A stretch of 64,000 nt of DNA, taken from assembly GCF_011045035.1 (NCBI RefSeq), contig NZ_JAALAA010000005.1, positions 1 to 64,000 on the forward strand. The letters are read 5' to 3'. Every line of letters begins with the position of its first letter. The stretch's first letter is position 1. Position numbers and translations under genes: made by a program. Below, in pieces: positions 1-11,953 of this stretch. The notes under the pieces were generated by a model. That model made no database searches. It was not told the origin of the DNA and saw nothing but the letters and a program-made list of their open reading frames with translations. The stretch comes from Nocardioides turkmenicus. GTDB taxonomy: Bacteria; Actinomycetota; Actinomycetes; Propionibacteriales; Nocardioidaceae.

Positions 1-1185
1 TCCTCCGTCCAAGACCTGCTCGCCACCGACCCCGCCTATTGGCGGACCGGGCAGAAGAAAGACCTCCTCGAACGGCTCGAGAAGCTGCAGGCCCAACAGG
101 CCGCGTTGAAGCTCCGAGTGCTCGCGTCGGCCGGTGATATCGCCGAGGAGACCGGGGCCAAGGACGCCTCGGGGTGGCTGCGGACAGAGTTGCTGGTCGA
201 CAAGGCGGTCGCGCGTTCGCAGGTCAAGCTGGCGGCTGGGATCGCGAAGTACGACCTCGTCGCCGATGGCCTGGCTGAAGGTGTGGTGTCGCAGGACAAG
301 GCCAGGGTGATCACCAAGGCGCTCGATGCGATCGAGGCCGATCCCGCCGCTAGTGGCGAGGACCTGGTTTTGGCGGAGAAGCTGCTGGTCGACTACGCCA
401 CCCGGCTGACCGCGAACGAGCTCAAGATCGTCGGGAGACGGATCCTGGTCGAGATCGACCCCGAGCGGTTCGAACAGGCCGAGGCCAAAGCCTTGCAGCG
501 GGAGGAGGAGCGGGCGCAGCGGCGCACCTTCTTCCAATCCCGGGACAACGGCGACGGCACCATCGACATCCACGCCCGGGTCTCCCGCGCCATCGGGGTC
601 CGGCTCCGCACCATCCTGGACTCGCTCGCGCAGCCGCGGAAGCTCTCGGCTGAAGACAAGGGCGTCAAGGCCCCGTATGACCGGTTGCTGGGCCAGGCGT
701 TCGCCCGGGTGGTCGAGACCTACGACGTCGACCAGTTGCCCCGCCACGGCGGTTATGGCACGACGGTGTTCATCACCATGACCCTGGACCAGTTGCGTGC
801 CGACCTCGGCACCGCAGCCCTCGGGTTCGACGGGGAGCAGATCACCGCCGCCGAAGCCCGCCGGATGGCCTGCAACGCCGACCTCGTCCCGGTTGTCCTC
901 GGAACGGACTCCGAGATCCTCGACTTCGGTCGCACGGCCCGGTTGGCGCATCCGATCCAGCACCGAGCACTGCGGTTACGTGACAAGTGCTGCCAGGCCG
1001 AGGACTGTGATGCCCCCGCAGCCTGGACCGAGGCGCATCATCTGAAACCGTGGTCTGAAGGCGGAAGGACCGACCTGGTGAACATGGTGCTGTTGTGTTC
1101 GCGTGACCATCGTCGGATCCACGACCCCAACTACGGCTACGAGCGGCTCCCGGATGGTCGGATCCGGTTCATCCGGCGTACCTGA
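1..1185 (+). CDS. HNH endonuclease, DUF222 / 13E12-repeat family (5' end outside window)
   Basis: The reading frame is open from base 1, so the start lies upstream; a TTG at 106 is internal and is not needed as a start. The N-terminal two thirds are the charged helical DUF222 region. The C-terminus is an HNH nuclease: CQAEDC, then AHHLKPWSEGG, then LLCSRDHRRIHD, giving paired Cys, the His-His of the beta-beta-alpha metal finger and the final His pair. The family is known from REP13E12 elements of mycobacteria and is present in many copies in Nocardioides-like genomes. Its cellular role is unclear; mobile-element or homing-type behaviour is a common suggestion. No inverted repeats or integrase are visible here. 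The function call rests on motifs only. Confidence 0.88.
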   Translation, partial: SSVQDLLATDPAYWRTGQKKDLLERLEKLQAQQAALKLRVLASAGDIAEETGAKDASGWLRTELLVDKAVARSQVKLAAGIAKYDLVADGLAEGVVSQDKARVITKALDAIEADPAASGEDLVLAEKLLVDYATRLTANELKIVGRRILVEIDPERFEQAEAKALQREEERAQRRTFFQSRDNGDGTIDIHARVSRAIGVRLRTILDSLAQPRKLSAEDKGVKAPYDRLLGQAFARVVETYDVDQLPRHGGYGTTVFITMTLDQLRADLGTAALGFDGEQITAAEARRMACNADLVPVVLGTDSEILDFGRTARLAHPIQHRALRLRDKCCQAEDCDAPAAWTEAHHLKPWSEGGRTDLVNMVLLCSRDHRRIHDPNYGYERLPDGRIRFIRRT

Positions 1186-1208
1186 GGTACTGAGGGCATT
1201 GGCTCGTC

Positions 1209-1229
1209 CCTTGTGAAGGATTCACAAGG
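1209..1229 (+). terminator. Hairpin 3' of the HNH gene
   Basis: CCTTGTGAA is followed by a 3-nt loop and its exact complement TTCACAAGG, 24 nt after the HNH stop codon. There is no uridine run, so it may be an intrinsic-like terminator typical of high-GC actinobacteria or simply a protein-binding palindrome. Confidence 0.5.
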
Positions 1230-1541
1230 TGTCATCGTCTAGTAAAAGCCCGAGGAGACACGTCTGCCTGCCCGGAGCACTGGCCCGGGTCCCCAAGCCC
1301 GTGCCCAACCCGGATTCTGCTGCGCCATACTGCCGCCGCCGACCCGATAGCCAGCCAAATCTTCTCGGCGGAGCCCGGTGTCCAGGATCGCCGAAGGCGG
1401 CCGGCGAAGCCGGCGGGCCGGAGGCCCGTCCTTGACTCCGGGGTTCGTCGAGAACACCCTCCGTAACGGGTCGGCGGCCACCAGCCATCGAGATCGAGCA
1501 CCACGACACCCGACCCACAGCCCACCTGCTTGACTGCCACC
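1230..1541. other. Non-coding spacer with small GC hairpins
   Basis: About 310 nt with no credible gene. Short self-complementary stretches (GCCGGCGAAGCCGGC near 1400) are present. Long open frames on the minus strand run into the next gene in the wrong direction, have poor codon bias and are not called. The stretch could be the 3' flank of a 13E12-type element, but no terminal repeat was found. Confidence 0.35.
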
Positions 1542-2363
1542 ATGACCGACACCCAGACCCCGAGTACGCCGATCAGCATGCTCTGGGAGTCGGCAGACCC
1601 ACACGCCGCCCTGACCGAACGCTTCCGCTTCACCTCAACATCCGACGCGAACGCCTGGCTACGAGACACCCTGGCCGAGCACTGGGGACTGAGGGTCGAA
1701 GCCTGCGAACGGCTGGTGATCAGCGACGCCAACTGCCTGGCGTGGATCACCGTCGACGACGGCCGGATGATGATCGCGAAGTGGTCGATGGAGCCGCGGC
1801 TGTTCGGGCGGTTGGCAGCGATCGCGAGGCTCACCGGCTGGCTGGGGGAGCGGGGGATACCTGTCTCGATGCCGCATCCGGCTCGGGACGGCAGGGTCCA
1901 GGTGGAGGTCGACGGGTTCTCGATCGGGCTTCAGCGGGTGATCGACGGCGAACTGCTCGACATCGCTGACGCAGCGCAGGTGGAGGCTGCGGGGGAGATG
2001 CTCGCACGGATGCACACGGAGATGGCGAGCTATCCGGAGCAGATCCCCACGGACGAGCCGCCGGCGCCGGGGACCCAGCTGGTCGGCAACGACTTCCGGT
2101 CGGCCAACATCCTCTGGGTGGACGGCGGGATCGTGGCGGTCCTGGATCTGGAGGAGGCGACGTACCGCAGGCGGGTGGACGACCTCGCGCAGGCGGCGGT
2201 CCTCCTCGGGACGCGCTACCACGACTGGCGCCCGACGCCGGTCGAGGTGCGGGCGGCGTTCGTCGCGGCGTACGAGCGGGTTCTTCCTCTGGAGGAGGAC
2301 GAGGCCGGTGCGCTCGACGACATCGTCGAGGCGCACCTTGCCCACATCCCGTGGCCGGCGTGA
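1542..2363 (+). CDS. Aminoglycoside phosphotransferase-family kinase (APH/choline-kinase fold)
   Basis: A 273-residue small-molecule kinase of the APH fold. The C-terminal half has a Brenner-type motif, VGNDFRSANIL (catalytic Asp, metal-binding Asn), followed by AVLDLEEA in place of the usual DxD/DWE metal loop. The HGD of typical members is GND here, so the catalytic His is absent. ATG at 1542 is chosen over a TTG at 1530. The substrate cannot be told from sequence; homoserine kinase II-like, aminoglycoside kinase-like and uncharacterised members all share this fold. It is a single gene converging on ppk2 with only 4 nt between stop codons. Confidence 0.75.
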   Translation: MTDTQTPSTPISMLWESADPHAALTERFRFTSTSDANAWLRDTLAEHWGLRVEACERLVISDANCLAWITVDDGRMMIAKWSMEPRLFGRLAAIARLTGWLGERGIPVSMPHPARDGRVQVEVDGFSIGLQRVIDGELLDIADAAQVEAAGEMLARMHTEMASYPEQIPTDEPPAPGTQLVGNDFRSANILWVDGGIVAVLDLEEATYRRRVDDLAQAAVLLGTRYHDWRPTPVEVRAAFVAAYERVLPLEEDEAGALDDIVEAHLAHIPWPA

Positions 2364-2367
2364 TCGG

Positions 2368-3258
2368 TCAGTCGCCGACGGCGTCGATGCCGCGCTGGAC
2401 GATCAGGGGGTCGGGGGTGCCGACGATCTCGGGGTCCTTGTCGTCGTAGTCGTGGTTGGCGAGGAAGTAGCGCATCGCGTTGAGGCGGGCGCGCTTCTTG
2501 TCGTTGGACTTGATGGTGGTCCAGGGTGCCCAGTCGGTGTCGGTGCGGCGGAACATCTCCTCCTTGGCGGCGGTGTAGGAGTCCCACTTGTCCAGCGACT
2601 GCACGTCGATCGGGGAGAGCTTCCACTGCCGCACCGGGTCGATCTGGCGGATGATGAAGCGGGTCCGCTGCTCGGAGCGGGCGACCGAGAACCAGAACTT
2701 CGTGAGCGTGATGCCCGAGTCGACGAGCATCTGCTCGAAGAGCGGCACCTGGTGCATGAACTGCTCGTACTGGTCGTCGGTGGCGAAGCCCATGACGCGC
2801 TCGACGCCGGCGCGGTTGTACCAGGACCGGTCGAACAGGACCATCTCACCGGCGGTGGGCAGATGCTGGACGTAGCGCTGGAAGAACCACTGCTGCGACT
2901 CCCGGTCTGACGGCTTCGACAGGGCCACGGTGCGGGCGTAGCGGGGGTTGAGGTGCTCCATGAACCGCTTGATCGTGCCACCCTTGCCGGCGGCGTCCCG
3001 GCCCTCGAAGATCAGCACGTGCTTGCCGCCCACGCGGTCGTTCCAGCGCTGGAACTTCAGCAGCTCGACCTGGAGGAGGTACTTCTGCTCGTCGTAGACC
3101 TCGCGGGCGATCCGCTCGGAGTAGGGATAGTTCTCCCGCCAGGTGTCGACGGCCTTGCCGGCCGGGTCCAGGAGCACCGGATCGTCATCGTGGTCCTCGC
3201 CGATGGTGTGGCCTTCGGTGATCAGGTTGTCGATGTACTCACGGAATCCCTGGGACAT
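2368..3258 (-). CDS. ppk2: Polyphosphate kinase 2
   Basis: A 296-residue PPK2-family enzyme that transfers phosphate between inorganic polyphosphate and nucleotides in the cytoplasm. Walker A is FEGRDAAGKGGTIKRF (about residues 84-99) and Walker B with the lid is VLFDRSWYNRAGVERVMGF. The tail carries TIKSNDKKRARLNAMRYFL, a segment typical of the family. Length and motif spacing fit one-domain PPK2 enzymes of about 230-300 residues. Substrate class (GDP/ADP versus AMP) cannot be assigned from motifs alone. It is divergent from iscS across a 108-bp spacer that must hold both promoters. Confidence 0.93.
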   Translation of the reverse strand: MSQGFREYIDNLITEGHTIGEDHDDDPVLLDPAGKAVDTWRENYPYSERIAREVYDEQKYLLQVELLKFQRWNDRVGGKHVLIFEGRDAAGKGGTIKRFMEHLNPRYARTVALSKPSDRESQQWFFQRYVQHLPTAGEMVLFDRSWYNRAGVERVMGFATDDQYEQFMHQVPLFEQMLVDSGITLTKFWFSVARSEQRTRFIIRQIDPVRQWKLSPIDVQSLDKWDSYTAAKEEMFRRTDTDWAPWTTIKSNDKKRARLNAMRYFLANHDYDDKDPEIVGTPDPLIVQRGIDAVGD

Positions 3259-3366
3259 GGCTCGAACCTAAAGATCTGAGGTGAACGCCAGGTTGCGCAG
3301 CAAGCCATCCGGACCGTCGGCCGCGGTTCGTGGGGTCGGCCGGGTGCGCCGTACCCTTGGTAGACG

Positions 3367-4560
3367 ATGAACCCCCGGACCGTCTATCTGGACCACGCCG
3401 CCACCACTCCCATGGCCTCGGCGGCGATCGAGGCGATGACCGCGGAGCTGGCACTGGTCGGCAACGCGAGCTCGCTGCACGCATCGGGCCGCCGCGCCCG
3501 CCGGGTGCTCGAGGAGTCCCGGGAACGGATCGCGGCCGCGCTCGGCTCCCGGCCGGGCGAGGTCGTCTTCACCTCCGGCGGCACCGAGGCCGACAACCTG
3601 GCCCTCAAGGGCGCCTTCTGGGCGCGCCGTGGCCAGGACCCCGCCCGCACCCGGATCCTGACGACCACCGTCGAGCACCACGCCGTGCTCGACCCGCTGC
3701 AGTGGCTGGAGACGACCGAGGGCGCCCACGTCGAGCTCGTCCCGTGCGACGAGACCGGCCGGGTCGACCTCGCCGCGATGAAGGAGGCCATCGAGCGCGA
3801 CCCCGCCTCGGTCGCGGTGATCTCGGTGATGTGGGCCAACAACGAGGTCGGCACGCTGCAGCCCGTGACGGAGGTCGCCGAGATGGCCGCCGCCCACGGC
3901 ATCCCGGTCCACACCGACGCCGTCCAGGCGGTCGGCGCGGTGCCGGTCGACTTCGCGACCAGCGGCGTCGACGCGCTCTCCCTGACCGGCCACAAGCTCG
4001 GCGGCCCGGTGGGCGCCGGTGCGCTGGTCGTGCGCCGCGAGCTCGAGCTGACCGCGCTCGTCCACGGTGGCGGCCAGGAGCGAGACGTACGCAGCGGCAC
4101 CCACGCGACCGCGGCCATCGCCGGCTTCGCTGCGGCCGTCGAGCTCGCGGTCAAGGAGCAGGAGGCGTACGCGACCAGGGTCGGCGCGCTGCGCGACCGG
4201 CTGGTCGAGCAGGTGCTGGCGGCGGTGCCGGACTCCCACCTCAACGGTCCGCCGCTGCAGCCGCTGGGTCGCCACCGGCTGCCCAACAACGCCCAGATCG
4301 CCTTCCCGGGATGCGAGGGCGACTCGCTGCTGATGCTGCTCGACGCCGCCGGGGTCGAGTGCTCGACCGGTGCGGCCTGCTCGGCCGGCGTACCTCAGGC
4401 CTCTCACGTGCTCCTCGCCATGGGCCAGTCCGACGAGCAGGCGCGCTCCTCGCTGCGCTTCTCGCTCGGCCACACCACGACGGACGAGGACGTGGACCGG
4501 CTCGTCGCGGCGATCGGTCCGGCCGTCGAGCGCGGCCGCGCGGCAGGACTCCAGCGATGA
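3367..4560 (+). CDS. iscS: Cysteine desulfurase (NifS/IscS class)
   Basis: A 397-residue PLP enzyme that removes sulfur from L-cysteine as an enzyme-bound persulfide. The start [17 protein letters not shown] is the family signature. The PLP lysine is in [14 protein letters not shown] and the persulfide Cys is in [18 protein letters not shown]. Its stop overlaps the mnmA start (ATGA), so the two are translationally coupled. The natural inference is that it supplies persulfide sulfur to MnmA for tRNA 2-thiouridine and possibly to Fe-S assembly. The same iscS-mnmA pairing occurs in M. tuberculosis (Rv3025c-Rv3024c, from memory). Confidence 0.93.
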   Translation: MNPRTVYLDHAATTPMASAAIEAMTAELALVGNASSLHASGRRARRVLEESRERIAAALGSRPGEVVFTSGGTEADNLALKGAFWARRGQDPARTRILTTTVEHHAVLDPLQWLETTEGAHVELVPCDETGRVDLAAMKEAIERDPASVAVISVMWANNEVGTLQPVTEVAEMAAAHGIPVHTDAVQAVGAVPVDFATSGVDALSLTGHKLGGPVGAGALVVRRELELTALVHGGGQERDVRSGTHATAAIAGFAAAVELAVKEQEAYATRVGALRDRLVEQVLAAVPDSHLNGPPLQPLGRHRLPNNAQIAFPGCEGDSLLMLLDAAGVECSTGAACSAGVPQASHVLLAMGQSDEQARSSLRFSLGHTTTDEDVDRLVAAIGPAVERGRAAGLQR

Positions 4561-5657
4561 GAGTAGTAGCCGCCATGTCCGGGGGCGTGGACTCCGCCGT
4601 CGCCGCCGCGCGCGCCAAGGAGGCCGGCCACGACGTCACCGGCGTCCACCTGGCGCTCTCCCGCAACCCGGCGTCCTACCGCTCCGGCGCGCGCGGGTGC
4701 TGCACGATCGAGGACGCCAACGACGCCCGCCGTGCCGCCGACGTGATCGGCATCCCGTTCTACGTCTGGGACCTCTCCGACCGCTTCCACGAGGACGTGG
4801 TCGAGGACTTCATGTCGGAGTACGCCGAGGGCCGCACCCCCAACCCGTGCCTGCGCTGCAACGAGAAGATCAAGTTCGCCGCTGTGCTCGACCGGGCGCT
4901 CGCGCTCGGCTTCGACGCGGTCGCGACCGGCCACTACGCGACGCTCCGTGAGGACGCCGACGGGCTGGTCGAGCTGCACCGTGCCGTCGACGGTGGCAAG
5001 GACCAGTCCTACGTGCTCGGCGTCCTCGACCAGGACCAGCTGCGCCACTCGCTGTTCCCGCTCGGCGACACCCCGAAGCCGCAGGTACGCGAGGAGGCGG
5101 CCCGCCGGGGCCTGCTCGTCGCCGACAAGCCCGACTCCCACGACATCTGCTTCGTCGCCGACGGCGACAACGCCGGCTGGCTCCGCGAGAAGCTGGGTGA
5201 CCGCGCCCCCAACGAGTCCGGGCCGATCGTCGACGAGTCCGGTGAGGTGCTGGGCGAGCACCAGGGGACGTACGCCTACACGATCGGGCAGCGCAAGGGC
5301 CTCCGCCTCGGCAAGCCCGCGCCCGACGGCAAGCCTCGGTTCGTGCTCGACATCGAGCCGGTCTCCGGCACCGTCACCGTGGGACCTCGTGAGCACCTCG
5401 CCGTCGACGGTCTCTCCGGGATCCGGCCGCGCTGGGCCGGGCGGGCGCCCGAGGGCGTCCTGGAGGGCACCGTCCAGCTGCGCGCCCACGGCGACGAGCA
5501 CCGCGCGCGGGTGACCGTGACCGGCGACGACGTCGAGATCGAGCTGCTCGACCCCGCCTACGGCATCGCGCCGGGCCAGGCCGCGGTGATCTACGACGGC
5601 ACCCGTGTCGTCGGGTCGGCCACGATCTCCTCGACCCGTCGGGCGGCTCTCACGTGA
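4557..5657 (+). CDS. mnmA: tRNA-specific 2-thiouridylase MnmA
   Basis: A 366-residue enzyme that thiolates U34 of Lys, Glu and Gln tRNAs using ATP and persulfide sulfur. The PP-loop is [10 protein letters not shown] at the N-terminus. The two catalytic cysteines lie in [12 protein letters not shown] (about residue 98) and DSHDICFV (about residue 195). [11 protein letters not shown], a tRNA-binding segment, and the C-terminal beta-barrel ([15 protein letters not shown]) are present. ATG at 4557 overlaps the iscS stop. The stop itself overlaps the GTG of the next gene, giving a three-gene coupled unit. Confidence 0.96.
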   Translation: MRVVAAMSGGVDSAVAAARAKEAGHDVTGVHLALSRNPASYRSGARGCCTIEDANDARRAADVIGIPFYVWDLSDRFHEDVVEDFMSEYAEGRTPNPCLRCNEKIKFAAVLDRALALGFDAVATGHYATLREDADGLVELHRAVDGGKDQSYVLGVLDQDQLRHSLFPLGDTPKPQVREEAARRGLLVADKPDSHDICFVADGDNAGWLREKLGDRAPNESGPIVDESGEVLGEHQGTYAYTIGQRKGLRLGKPAPDGKPRFVLDIEPVSGTVTVGPREHLAVDGLSGIRPRWAGRAPEGVLEGTVQLRAHGDEHRARVTVTGDDVEIELLDPAYGIAPGQAAVIYDGTRVVGSATISSTRRAALT

Positions 5658-6652
5658 GGGCGACCGGAGTCGGGTCGCTGCCGGGCGAGGACTACGCAGA
5701 GGCCTGCCGCATCGTGCTCGGCGAGCTCCAGGATCTCCCGCACCTGCCCGAGCTGCCCGCACGCGGCGCGATCGCGAACATGACCGGCCGGGCGCTGGCC
5801 GTCCTCGACGGCCTCGACGCCGACCTGCAGCCGGCGGGCTGGCGGCTGACCGGCACCTCCGGTTCTGCCGGCGTCGACCATCGCCGCGCCCGCAGCCTGC
5901 TCGCCCAGGACCTCGACACCGTCGAGGAGCTGGTCCAGGACTCTCCGCTCACCTCCGGCGGCGGCGCGTTCAAGATCCAGGTCGCCGGACCGTGGACCCT
6001 GGCCGCCACCGTCGAGCGCCCGCGCGGCGACAAGCTGCTCGCCGACCACGGAGCCCGGCGCGATCTCGCGCAGGCGCTGGCCGAGGGCGTACGCACCCAC
6101 GTCCGAGACGTACGCCGCCGCCTCCCCGGCGCGGACACCCTGGTCGTCCAGGTCGACGAGCCAGCGCTGAGCGCCGTGCTCAACGCCCAGGTGCCGACCG
6201 CCTCGGGCTTCGGCAAGCACCGCAGCATCGACCTCCCCGAGGCCTCCCAGTCGCTGGAGTGGGTGCTCGGCGCGATCGCCGACGAGGGTGCGATCCCGTG
6301 GGTGCACTCGTGCGCGCCCGGGACACCGCTCGGCCTGCTCCGCAAGGCCGGCGCGAAGGGGATCAGCGTCGACCTGACCCAGCTCGCCGCTGCCGACCAC
6401 GACGACCTGGCCACGGCCCTGGAAGCCGGCGACACGGTCGCGCTGGGCGTGGTTCCCTCGGTCGATCCGGCCGGCACCACGCCCACCGACAAGACGGTCA
6501 CCGAGACCGTGGAACGCTGGCTCGACATGCTCGGGCTCGATGCGGCGTACGACCTCGTGCTGACGCCCGCGTGCGGTCTCGCCGGTGCCGACTGGCGCTG
6601 GGCCCGCACCGTCCTGCGCATCCTCACCGAAAGCGCCCGTCACCTGGCGTAG
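5654..6652 (+). CDS. MetE-like cobalamin-independent methionine synthase domain protein
   Basis: A 332-residue UROD/MetE-type TIM barrel, less than half the size of MetE because it has only the C-terminal catalytic half. It starts [14 protein letters not shown], typical of the actinobacterial short form (M. tuberculosis Rv3015c-like). Zinc-site residues can be seen as WVHSCAPG (His, Cys) and LTPACGLAG (Cys), with Glu expected in the [10 protein letters not shown] strand. GTG at 5654 overlaps the mnmA stop (GTGA). Short MetE-like proteins may use a methyl donor other than methyltetrahydrofolate; the real substrate is unknown. Confidence 0.82.
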   Translation: MRATGVGSLPGEDYAEACRIVLGELQDLPHLPELPARGAIANMTGRALAVLDGLDADLQPAGWRLTGTSGSAGVDHRRARSLLAQDLDTVEELVQDSPLTSGGGAFKIQVAGPWTLAATVERPRGDKLLADHGARRDLAQALAEGVRTHVRDVRRRLPGADTLVVQVDEPALSAVLNAQVPTASGFGKHRSIDLPEASQSLEWVLGAIADEGAIPWVHSCAPGTPLGLLRKAGAKGISVDLTQLAAADHDDLATALEAGDTVALGVVPSVDPAGTTPTDKTVTETVERWLDMLGLDAAYDLVLTPACGLAGADWRWARTVLRILTESARHLA

Positions 6653-6661
6653 ATTCCCTCC

Positions 6662-7771
6662 ATGCGACGACGGGGGATGGCACTGTTGGCGGCGGCTCTT
6701 CTGCTCGCCGGCTGCGGGAGCAGCGCGACCGAGGCGGATGACGGGTCCGGCGACAAGGCCAGCGACAAGCCCGAGCCGGCGCCGTCGGTGAGCATCGACC
6801 CGGCCGACCTGAAGCCCGGCAACCGGCCCGCGACCCCGGAGGCGCTGGCGGCGATCACGCTCCAGCACGTACGCATCGTGCCGGAGGCCTTCGACGGCGG
6901 CGACCTCTACTTCGAGCAGGATGAGGTAGGCACCGTGCTCGTGTGGGGAGCCGACCACACGCTCGAGGTCAAGGCCGGCCCGGTCGACGACGACCTGCTC
7001 TCGACCTGGTGCCACGACGGGATGTCGGGCTGTGCGGAGGTGAAGGGCGACACCGGCACCGCCACCGTCGCGTGGGACCTGGCCACCGACGACGGCACTC
7101 CCGGCCAGCTGATGGTCTCCCACAAGGCCGGGGGAGAGGAGCGCCGGGCGGCCTACGTCGGCGAGAAGATCACCGAGGACCCGCGCAAGCTCGATCTGGA
7201 GGTGAGCGTGGACGACCTCGTCGCCCTCGTCACCGACCCGCGGCTCGGCACGAAGACGACCACGGAGATGACGAAGGCGCAGGTCGACGGCTTCCCCTCC
7301 GAGGGCGCCAACGGCGCCGGCGAGGTCCCGCTGACCGCCGGCGCGATCGCGGCGGGGCTGCTCGAGACCAAGGCGTACGCCGACATCGACTCGTTCGAGA
7401 AGGCCGACGTCGCTGACTACGGCAAGGGCGCCTTCGGCGTCGTCGGCACCCGACCCGACGGCAGCACCGTCACCGCGATCCACGCCCCGAACCTGCCCGC
7501 CGAAGCGCGGAAGTGCGCGAAGACGCTCACCTGCTCCAAGGGCGACACCGACGGCTACGACGGCTGGACCGAGGGCTCGGCAGAGACCGTCCGCTGCCAC
7601 GAGGCGCAGGGGGACAGTCACGCCTTCTGCGCGGTCGTACGTCAGCAGGCGCCGGCGCCGTTCCCCGGCGACGACCTCGACCCGGTCCTCTCCGCCCTCG
7701 AGGCCGGGCTGGAGGCACTGTGGCCGACCGTTCCGGCTGAGACCGCGCGCCGGGGTGAGTCGCTGCTCTGA
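6662..7771 (+). CDS. Lipoprotein of unknown function
   Basis: A 369-residue secreted lipoprotein. The signal peptide MRRRGMALLAAALLLAGCGS has a lipobox LAGC with the acylated Cys near residue 18. A low-complexity Asp/Ser/Lys/Pro linker (about 20-45) follows. The mature part has several Cys pairs (CHDGMSGC; CAKTLTC; VRCHEAQGDSHAFC) that suggest disulfides outside the cell. I recognise no enzyme motif. It starts 9 nt after the MetE-like gene and probably shares its transcript. It converges on the surface protein at 7778. Confidence 0.8.
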   Translation: MRRRGMALLAAALLLAGCGSSATEADDGSGDKASDKPEPAPSVSIDPADLKPGNRPATPEALAAITLQHVRIVPEAFDGGDLYFEQDEVGTVLVWGADHTLEVKAGPVDDDLLSTWCHDGMSGCAEVKGDTGTATVAWDLATDDGTPGQLMVSHKAGGEERRAAYVGEKITEDPRKLDLEVSVDDLVALVTDPRLGTKTTTEMTKAQVDGFPSEGANGAGEVPLTAGAIAAGLLETKAYADIDSFEKADVADYGKGAFGVVGTRPDGSTVTAIHAPNLPAEARKCAKTLTCSKGDTDGYDGWTEGSAETVRCHEAQGDSHAFCAVVRQQAPAPFPGDDLDPVLSALEAGLEALWPTVPAETARRGESLL

Positions 7772-7777
7772 CCGCCC

Positions 7778-9313
7778 TCAGCGTCCGGCGACCCGCTGGC
7801 CCTCGTAGGCCTGGGCTCGCTGGCTCGGCGGAGCGAACGACTCCGGTGGACGGGGCTGGCGGTGGGTGGGCTGCTGCGGAGCCGCGTGCTGCGGTTCCCG
7901 ATGCTGCGGTGCTGCGTGCTGGGGCACCGCGTGCTGGGGCACCGGTTGACGGCGGCTGGGCTGTCGCGGGCCGGGCTGACGCCGGATCGACTGTTGGTCC
8001 TCGGGGAGCCGGCGGGGGAGCGGCGTCTCGTGCTGGGGCTGAGGTTGCCGACGGGGCTGGGGCTGCTGGCGAGCGTGGGCCGAGTAGGGATCCGACGCGT
8101 GCCGCGGGTCCGCGGGATAGCGCGGCGGCGCCTGGGCGTAGCCGGGCTCGTCCCATTCCTGGTCGCGCTTGCGGCGTCCGGCGAGCATGGCGACCGCGGC
8201 ACCCACGAGGCCGAGGACGATCATCGCGGCGACGATGATCCAGGTGAGCGGACCGACCCCGCTCTCCTCGGTCGGCGTGGCCGTCTTGACGGTGCTCGTC
8301 GCCGCCGGTGCGCAGCTGCTCTCGGCGCACTCGCCGTCGCTGGGCGTGCCGGTGACGACGAACCTGATCCCGCGGTTCACCGACCCCTGGAAGGTCAAGG
8401 TGTGCTTGCCGAGGCCGATGTCCTTGGGCAGTCGGCCGGACCACTTGGCGACGCCGTGGCCGTTGGCCTTCACGCTGGTGGAGAGGACCAGCGGGGTCGA
8501 GTAGACGACGACCCTGATGCCGGTCTCGTTGGGCTTGAAACCGGAGGCCTGGGCGTGGATCACCTCGTCGGCGTCGACGGAGACGTCGTCGAGACCGGTG
8601 AGGGTCAGGCCCCTGGTCGTCGGCGGCTCCTCGGGCGCGGTCCACGGCTTCTTGGGGGCCTTGCCCTTCGGCTTGTCGCCGTCGCCACCGGCCTCTTCGC
8701 CGGAGTCGCCGCCCGCGGGCCGGCCCGAGGACGTACCGCCGCCGGAGCCCGATCCCGAGCCCGCGCCGGAGCCCGAGCCGTCCGAGGACCCGGTGTCGTC
8801 CGAGGGCTCCTCCGGGGTCGGCGAGCTGCTGGGCTCGGAGAGCGCCTCGAAGTCGAAGGGCACGCCCACCGCCCGGGAGTCGGAGGAGTCGTAGACGTCG
8901 TGCCCTTCGGCCCGCATCGTCATGATCTGGTAGTCCGTGCCGGGGTCGAGCCGGGCAACCTGCGCGGCGTCGAGGGTGAACTCGTAGGTCCAGTCATCAG
9001 GGTCGGCGGGATCGATCACGACCGACTTGATGAAGGTGTTCCTCGTGCCCGACCCGCGGTAGCCGACCGGGTTGAGCGCGATCTCGATGCCGGGATCCCG
9101 GCCGGTGTAGTCGGTGCCGTGGACGCGGAGCACCACGCCGTCCTTCGACTGCTCGACGATCGACACCTCGACCTCGGCGTCGGAGAAGACGCTCCCCAGA
9201 CCGAGGGCGTACGTCGCACTGACCGGGGCCAGCAGAAGCGCGAGCGCCGTCAACAGCGTCACCACGAGCCGAGAAAACACCGCAGACCTCACAAGGCGGT
9301 CACTTGGGGGCAA
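7778..9313 (-). CDS. Membrane-anchored surface protein with Ig-like domains and Pro/Gln/His repeat tail
   Basis: Up to 511 residues. TTG at 9313 and GTG at 9292 are both possible starts; the latter gives a cleaner signal peptide ending near VSATYALG. The outside part has two beta-rich regions (about 35-155 and 245-340) joined by a Gly/Ser/Pro/Asp linker. One transmembrane helix (LTWIIVAAMIVLGLVGAAVA) is followed by RRKR, giving a type I topology. The cytoplasmic tail of about 130 residues is made of degenerate QH(A/R)(V/A/E)PQH repeats. There is no LPXTG. It may be an adhesin or cell-wall protein, but no function can be assigned. Confidence 0.72.
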   Translation of the reverse strand: MPPSDRLVRSAVFSRLVVTLLTALALLLAPVSATYALGLGSVFSDAEVEVSIVEQSKDGVVLRVHGTDYTGRDPGIEIALNPVGYRGSGTRNTFIKSVVIDPADPDDWTYEFTLDAAQVARLDPGTDYQIMTMRAEGHDVYDSSDSRAVGVPFDFEALSEPSSSPTPEEPSDDTGSSDGSGSGAGSGSGSGGGTSSGRPAGGDSGEEAGGDGDKPKGKAPKKPWTAPEEPPTTRGLTLTGLDDVSVDADEVIHAQASGFKPNETGIRVVVYSTPLVLSTSVKANGHGVAKWSGRLPKDIGLGKHTLTFQGSVNRGIRFVVTGTPSDGECAESSCAPAATSTVKTATPTEESGVGPLTWIIVAAMIVLGLVGAAVAMLAGRRKRDQEWDEPGYAQAPPRYPADPRHASDPYSAHARQQPQPRRQPQPQHETPLPRRLPEDQQSIRRQPGPRQPSRRQPVPQHAVPQHAAPQHREPQHAAPQQPTHRQPRPPESFAPPSQRAQAYEGQRVAGR

Positions 9314-9394
9314 GGTGTCGGCCCGCCTCTCCCGACGCGGGTGGAAGGTAGCCTGCTTTACCTGCGATCGTGAGACGCGTCACCCAGGTGTTGA

Positions 9395-11614
<2,220 letters not shown>

Positions 11615-11632
11615 AAAATACCCTCCAATAGT

Positions 11633-11875
11633 GTGGCGTCGTGCTCGACGCCCTTCCCCCCGCTTCTCACGGTCGCCGCGGTCGTCCTGGTCCCGGCGAC
11701 CGTGCTGCTGTTCACGATCCGCACGCCGCGAACCGGCTCGCTCTCCTGGGACGTACGCGGTCTGGTGGCGTGGGCGCTCACCATCGACGTCGGCCTGCTG
11801 TATCTGACGTACGTCGGCCCACGCAGGCCGACCGACAAGCCGTCCCGGGGTGGCGGACCGAACAAGGTGCAGTAG
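11633..11875 (+). CDS. Small membrane protein
   Basis: An 80-residue protein from GTG 11633 with two hydrophobic helices, PLLTVAAVVLVPATVLLFTI and GLVAWALTIDVGLLYLTYVG, and a basic Pro/Gly tail. It sits between ligA and gatC on the same strand, 18 nt after ligA. Base composition by codon position looks coding. No family is recognised. Confidence is moderate because it is short. Confidence 0.5.
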   Translation: MASCSTPFPPLLTVAAVVLVPATVLLFTIRTPRTGSLSWDVRGLVAWALTIDVGLLYLTYVGPRRPTDKPSRGGGPNKVQ

Positions 11876-11953
11876 GCGATCGCTCGACCCGATCTGCTCA
11901 CCTGGGGCGTTACCGACGTGAGAGTTGGGGCCGGTGACACCTAGGATGTGCGC

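Noticed and set aside
1232..1834. Minus-strand ORFs of 100-200 codons in the spacer after the HNH gene
   Set aside because: They overlap the phosphotransferase gene, have poor composition and no recognisable domain.
3330..4556. Possible N-terminal extension of mnmA through the iscS region
   Set aside because: The frame is open but is an Arg/Pro-rich shadow of iscS. MnmA starts with its PP-loop at 4557, so the extension is not coding.
11641..11937. Alternative 98-codon frame overlapping the small membrane protein
   Set aside because: It is Arg/Gly/His-rich in a +2 frame; the hydrophobic two-helix product at 11633 is the more natural protein.
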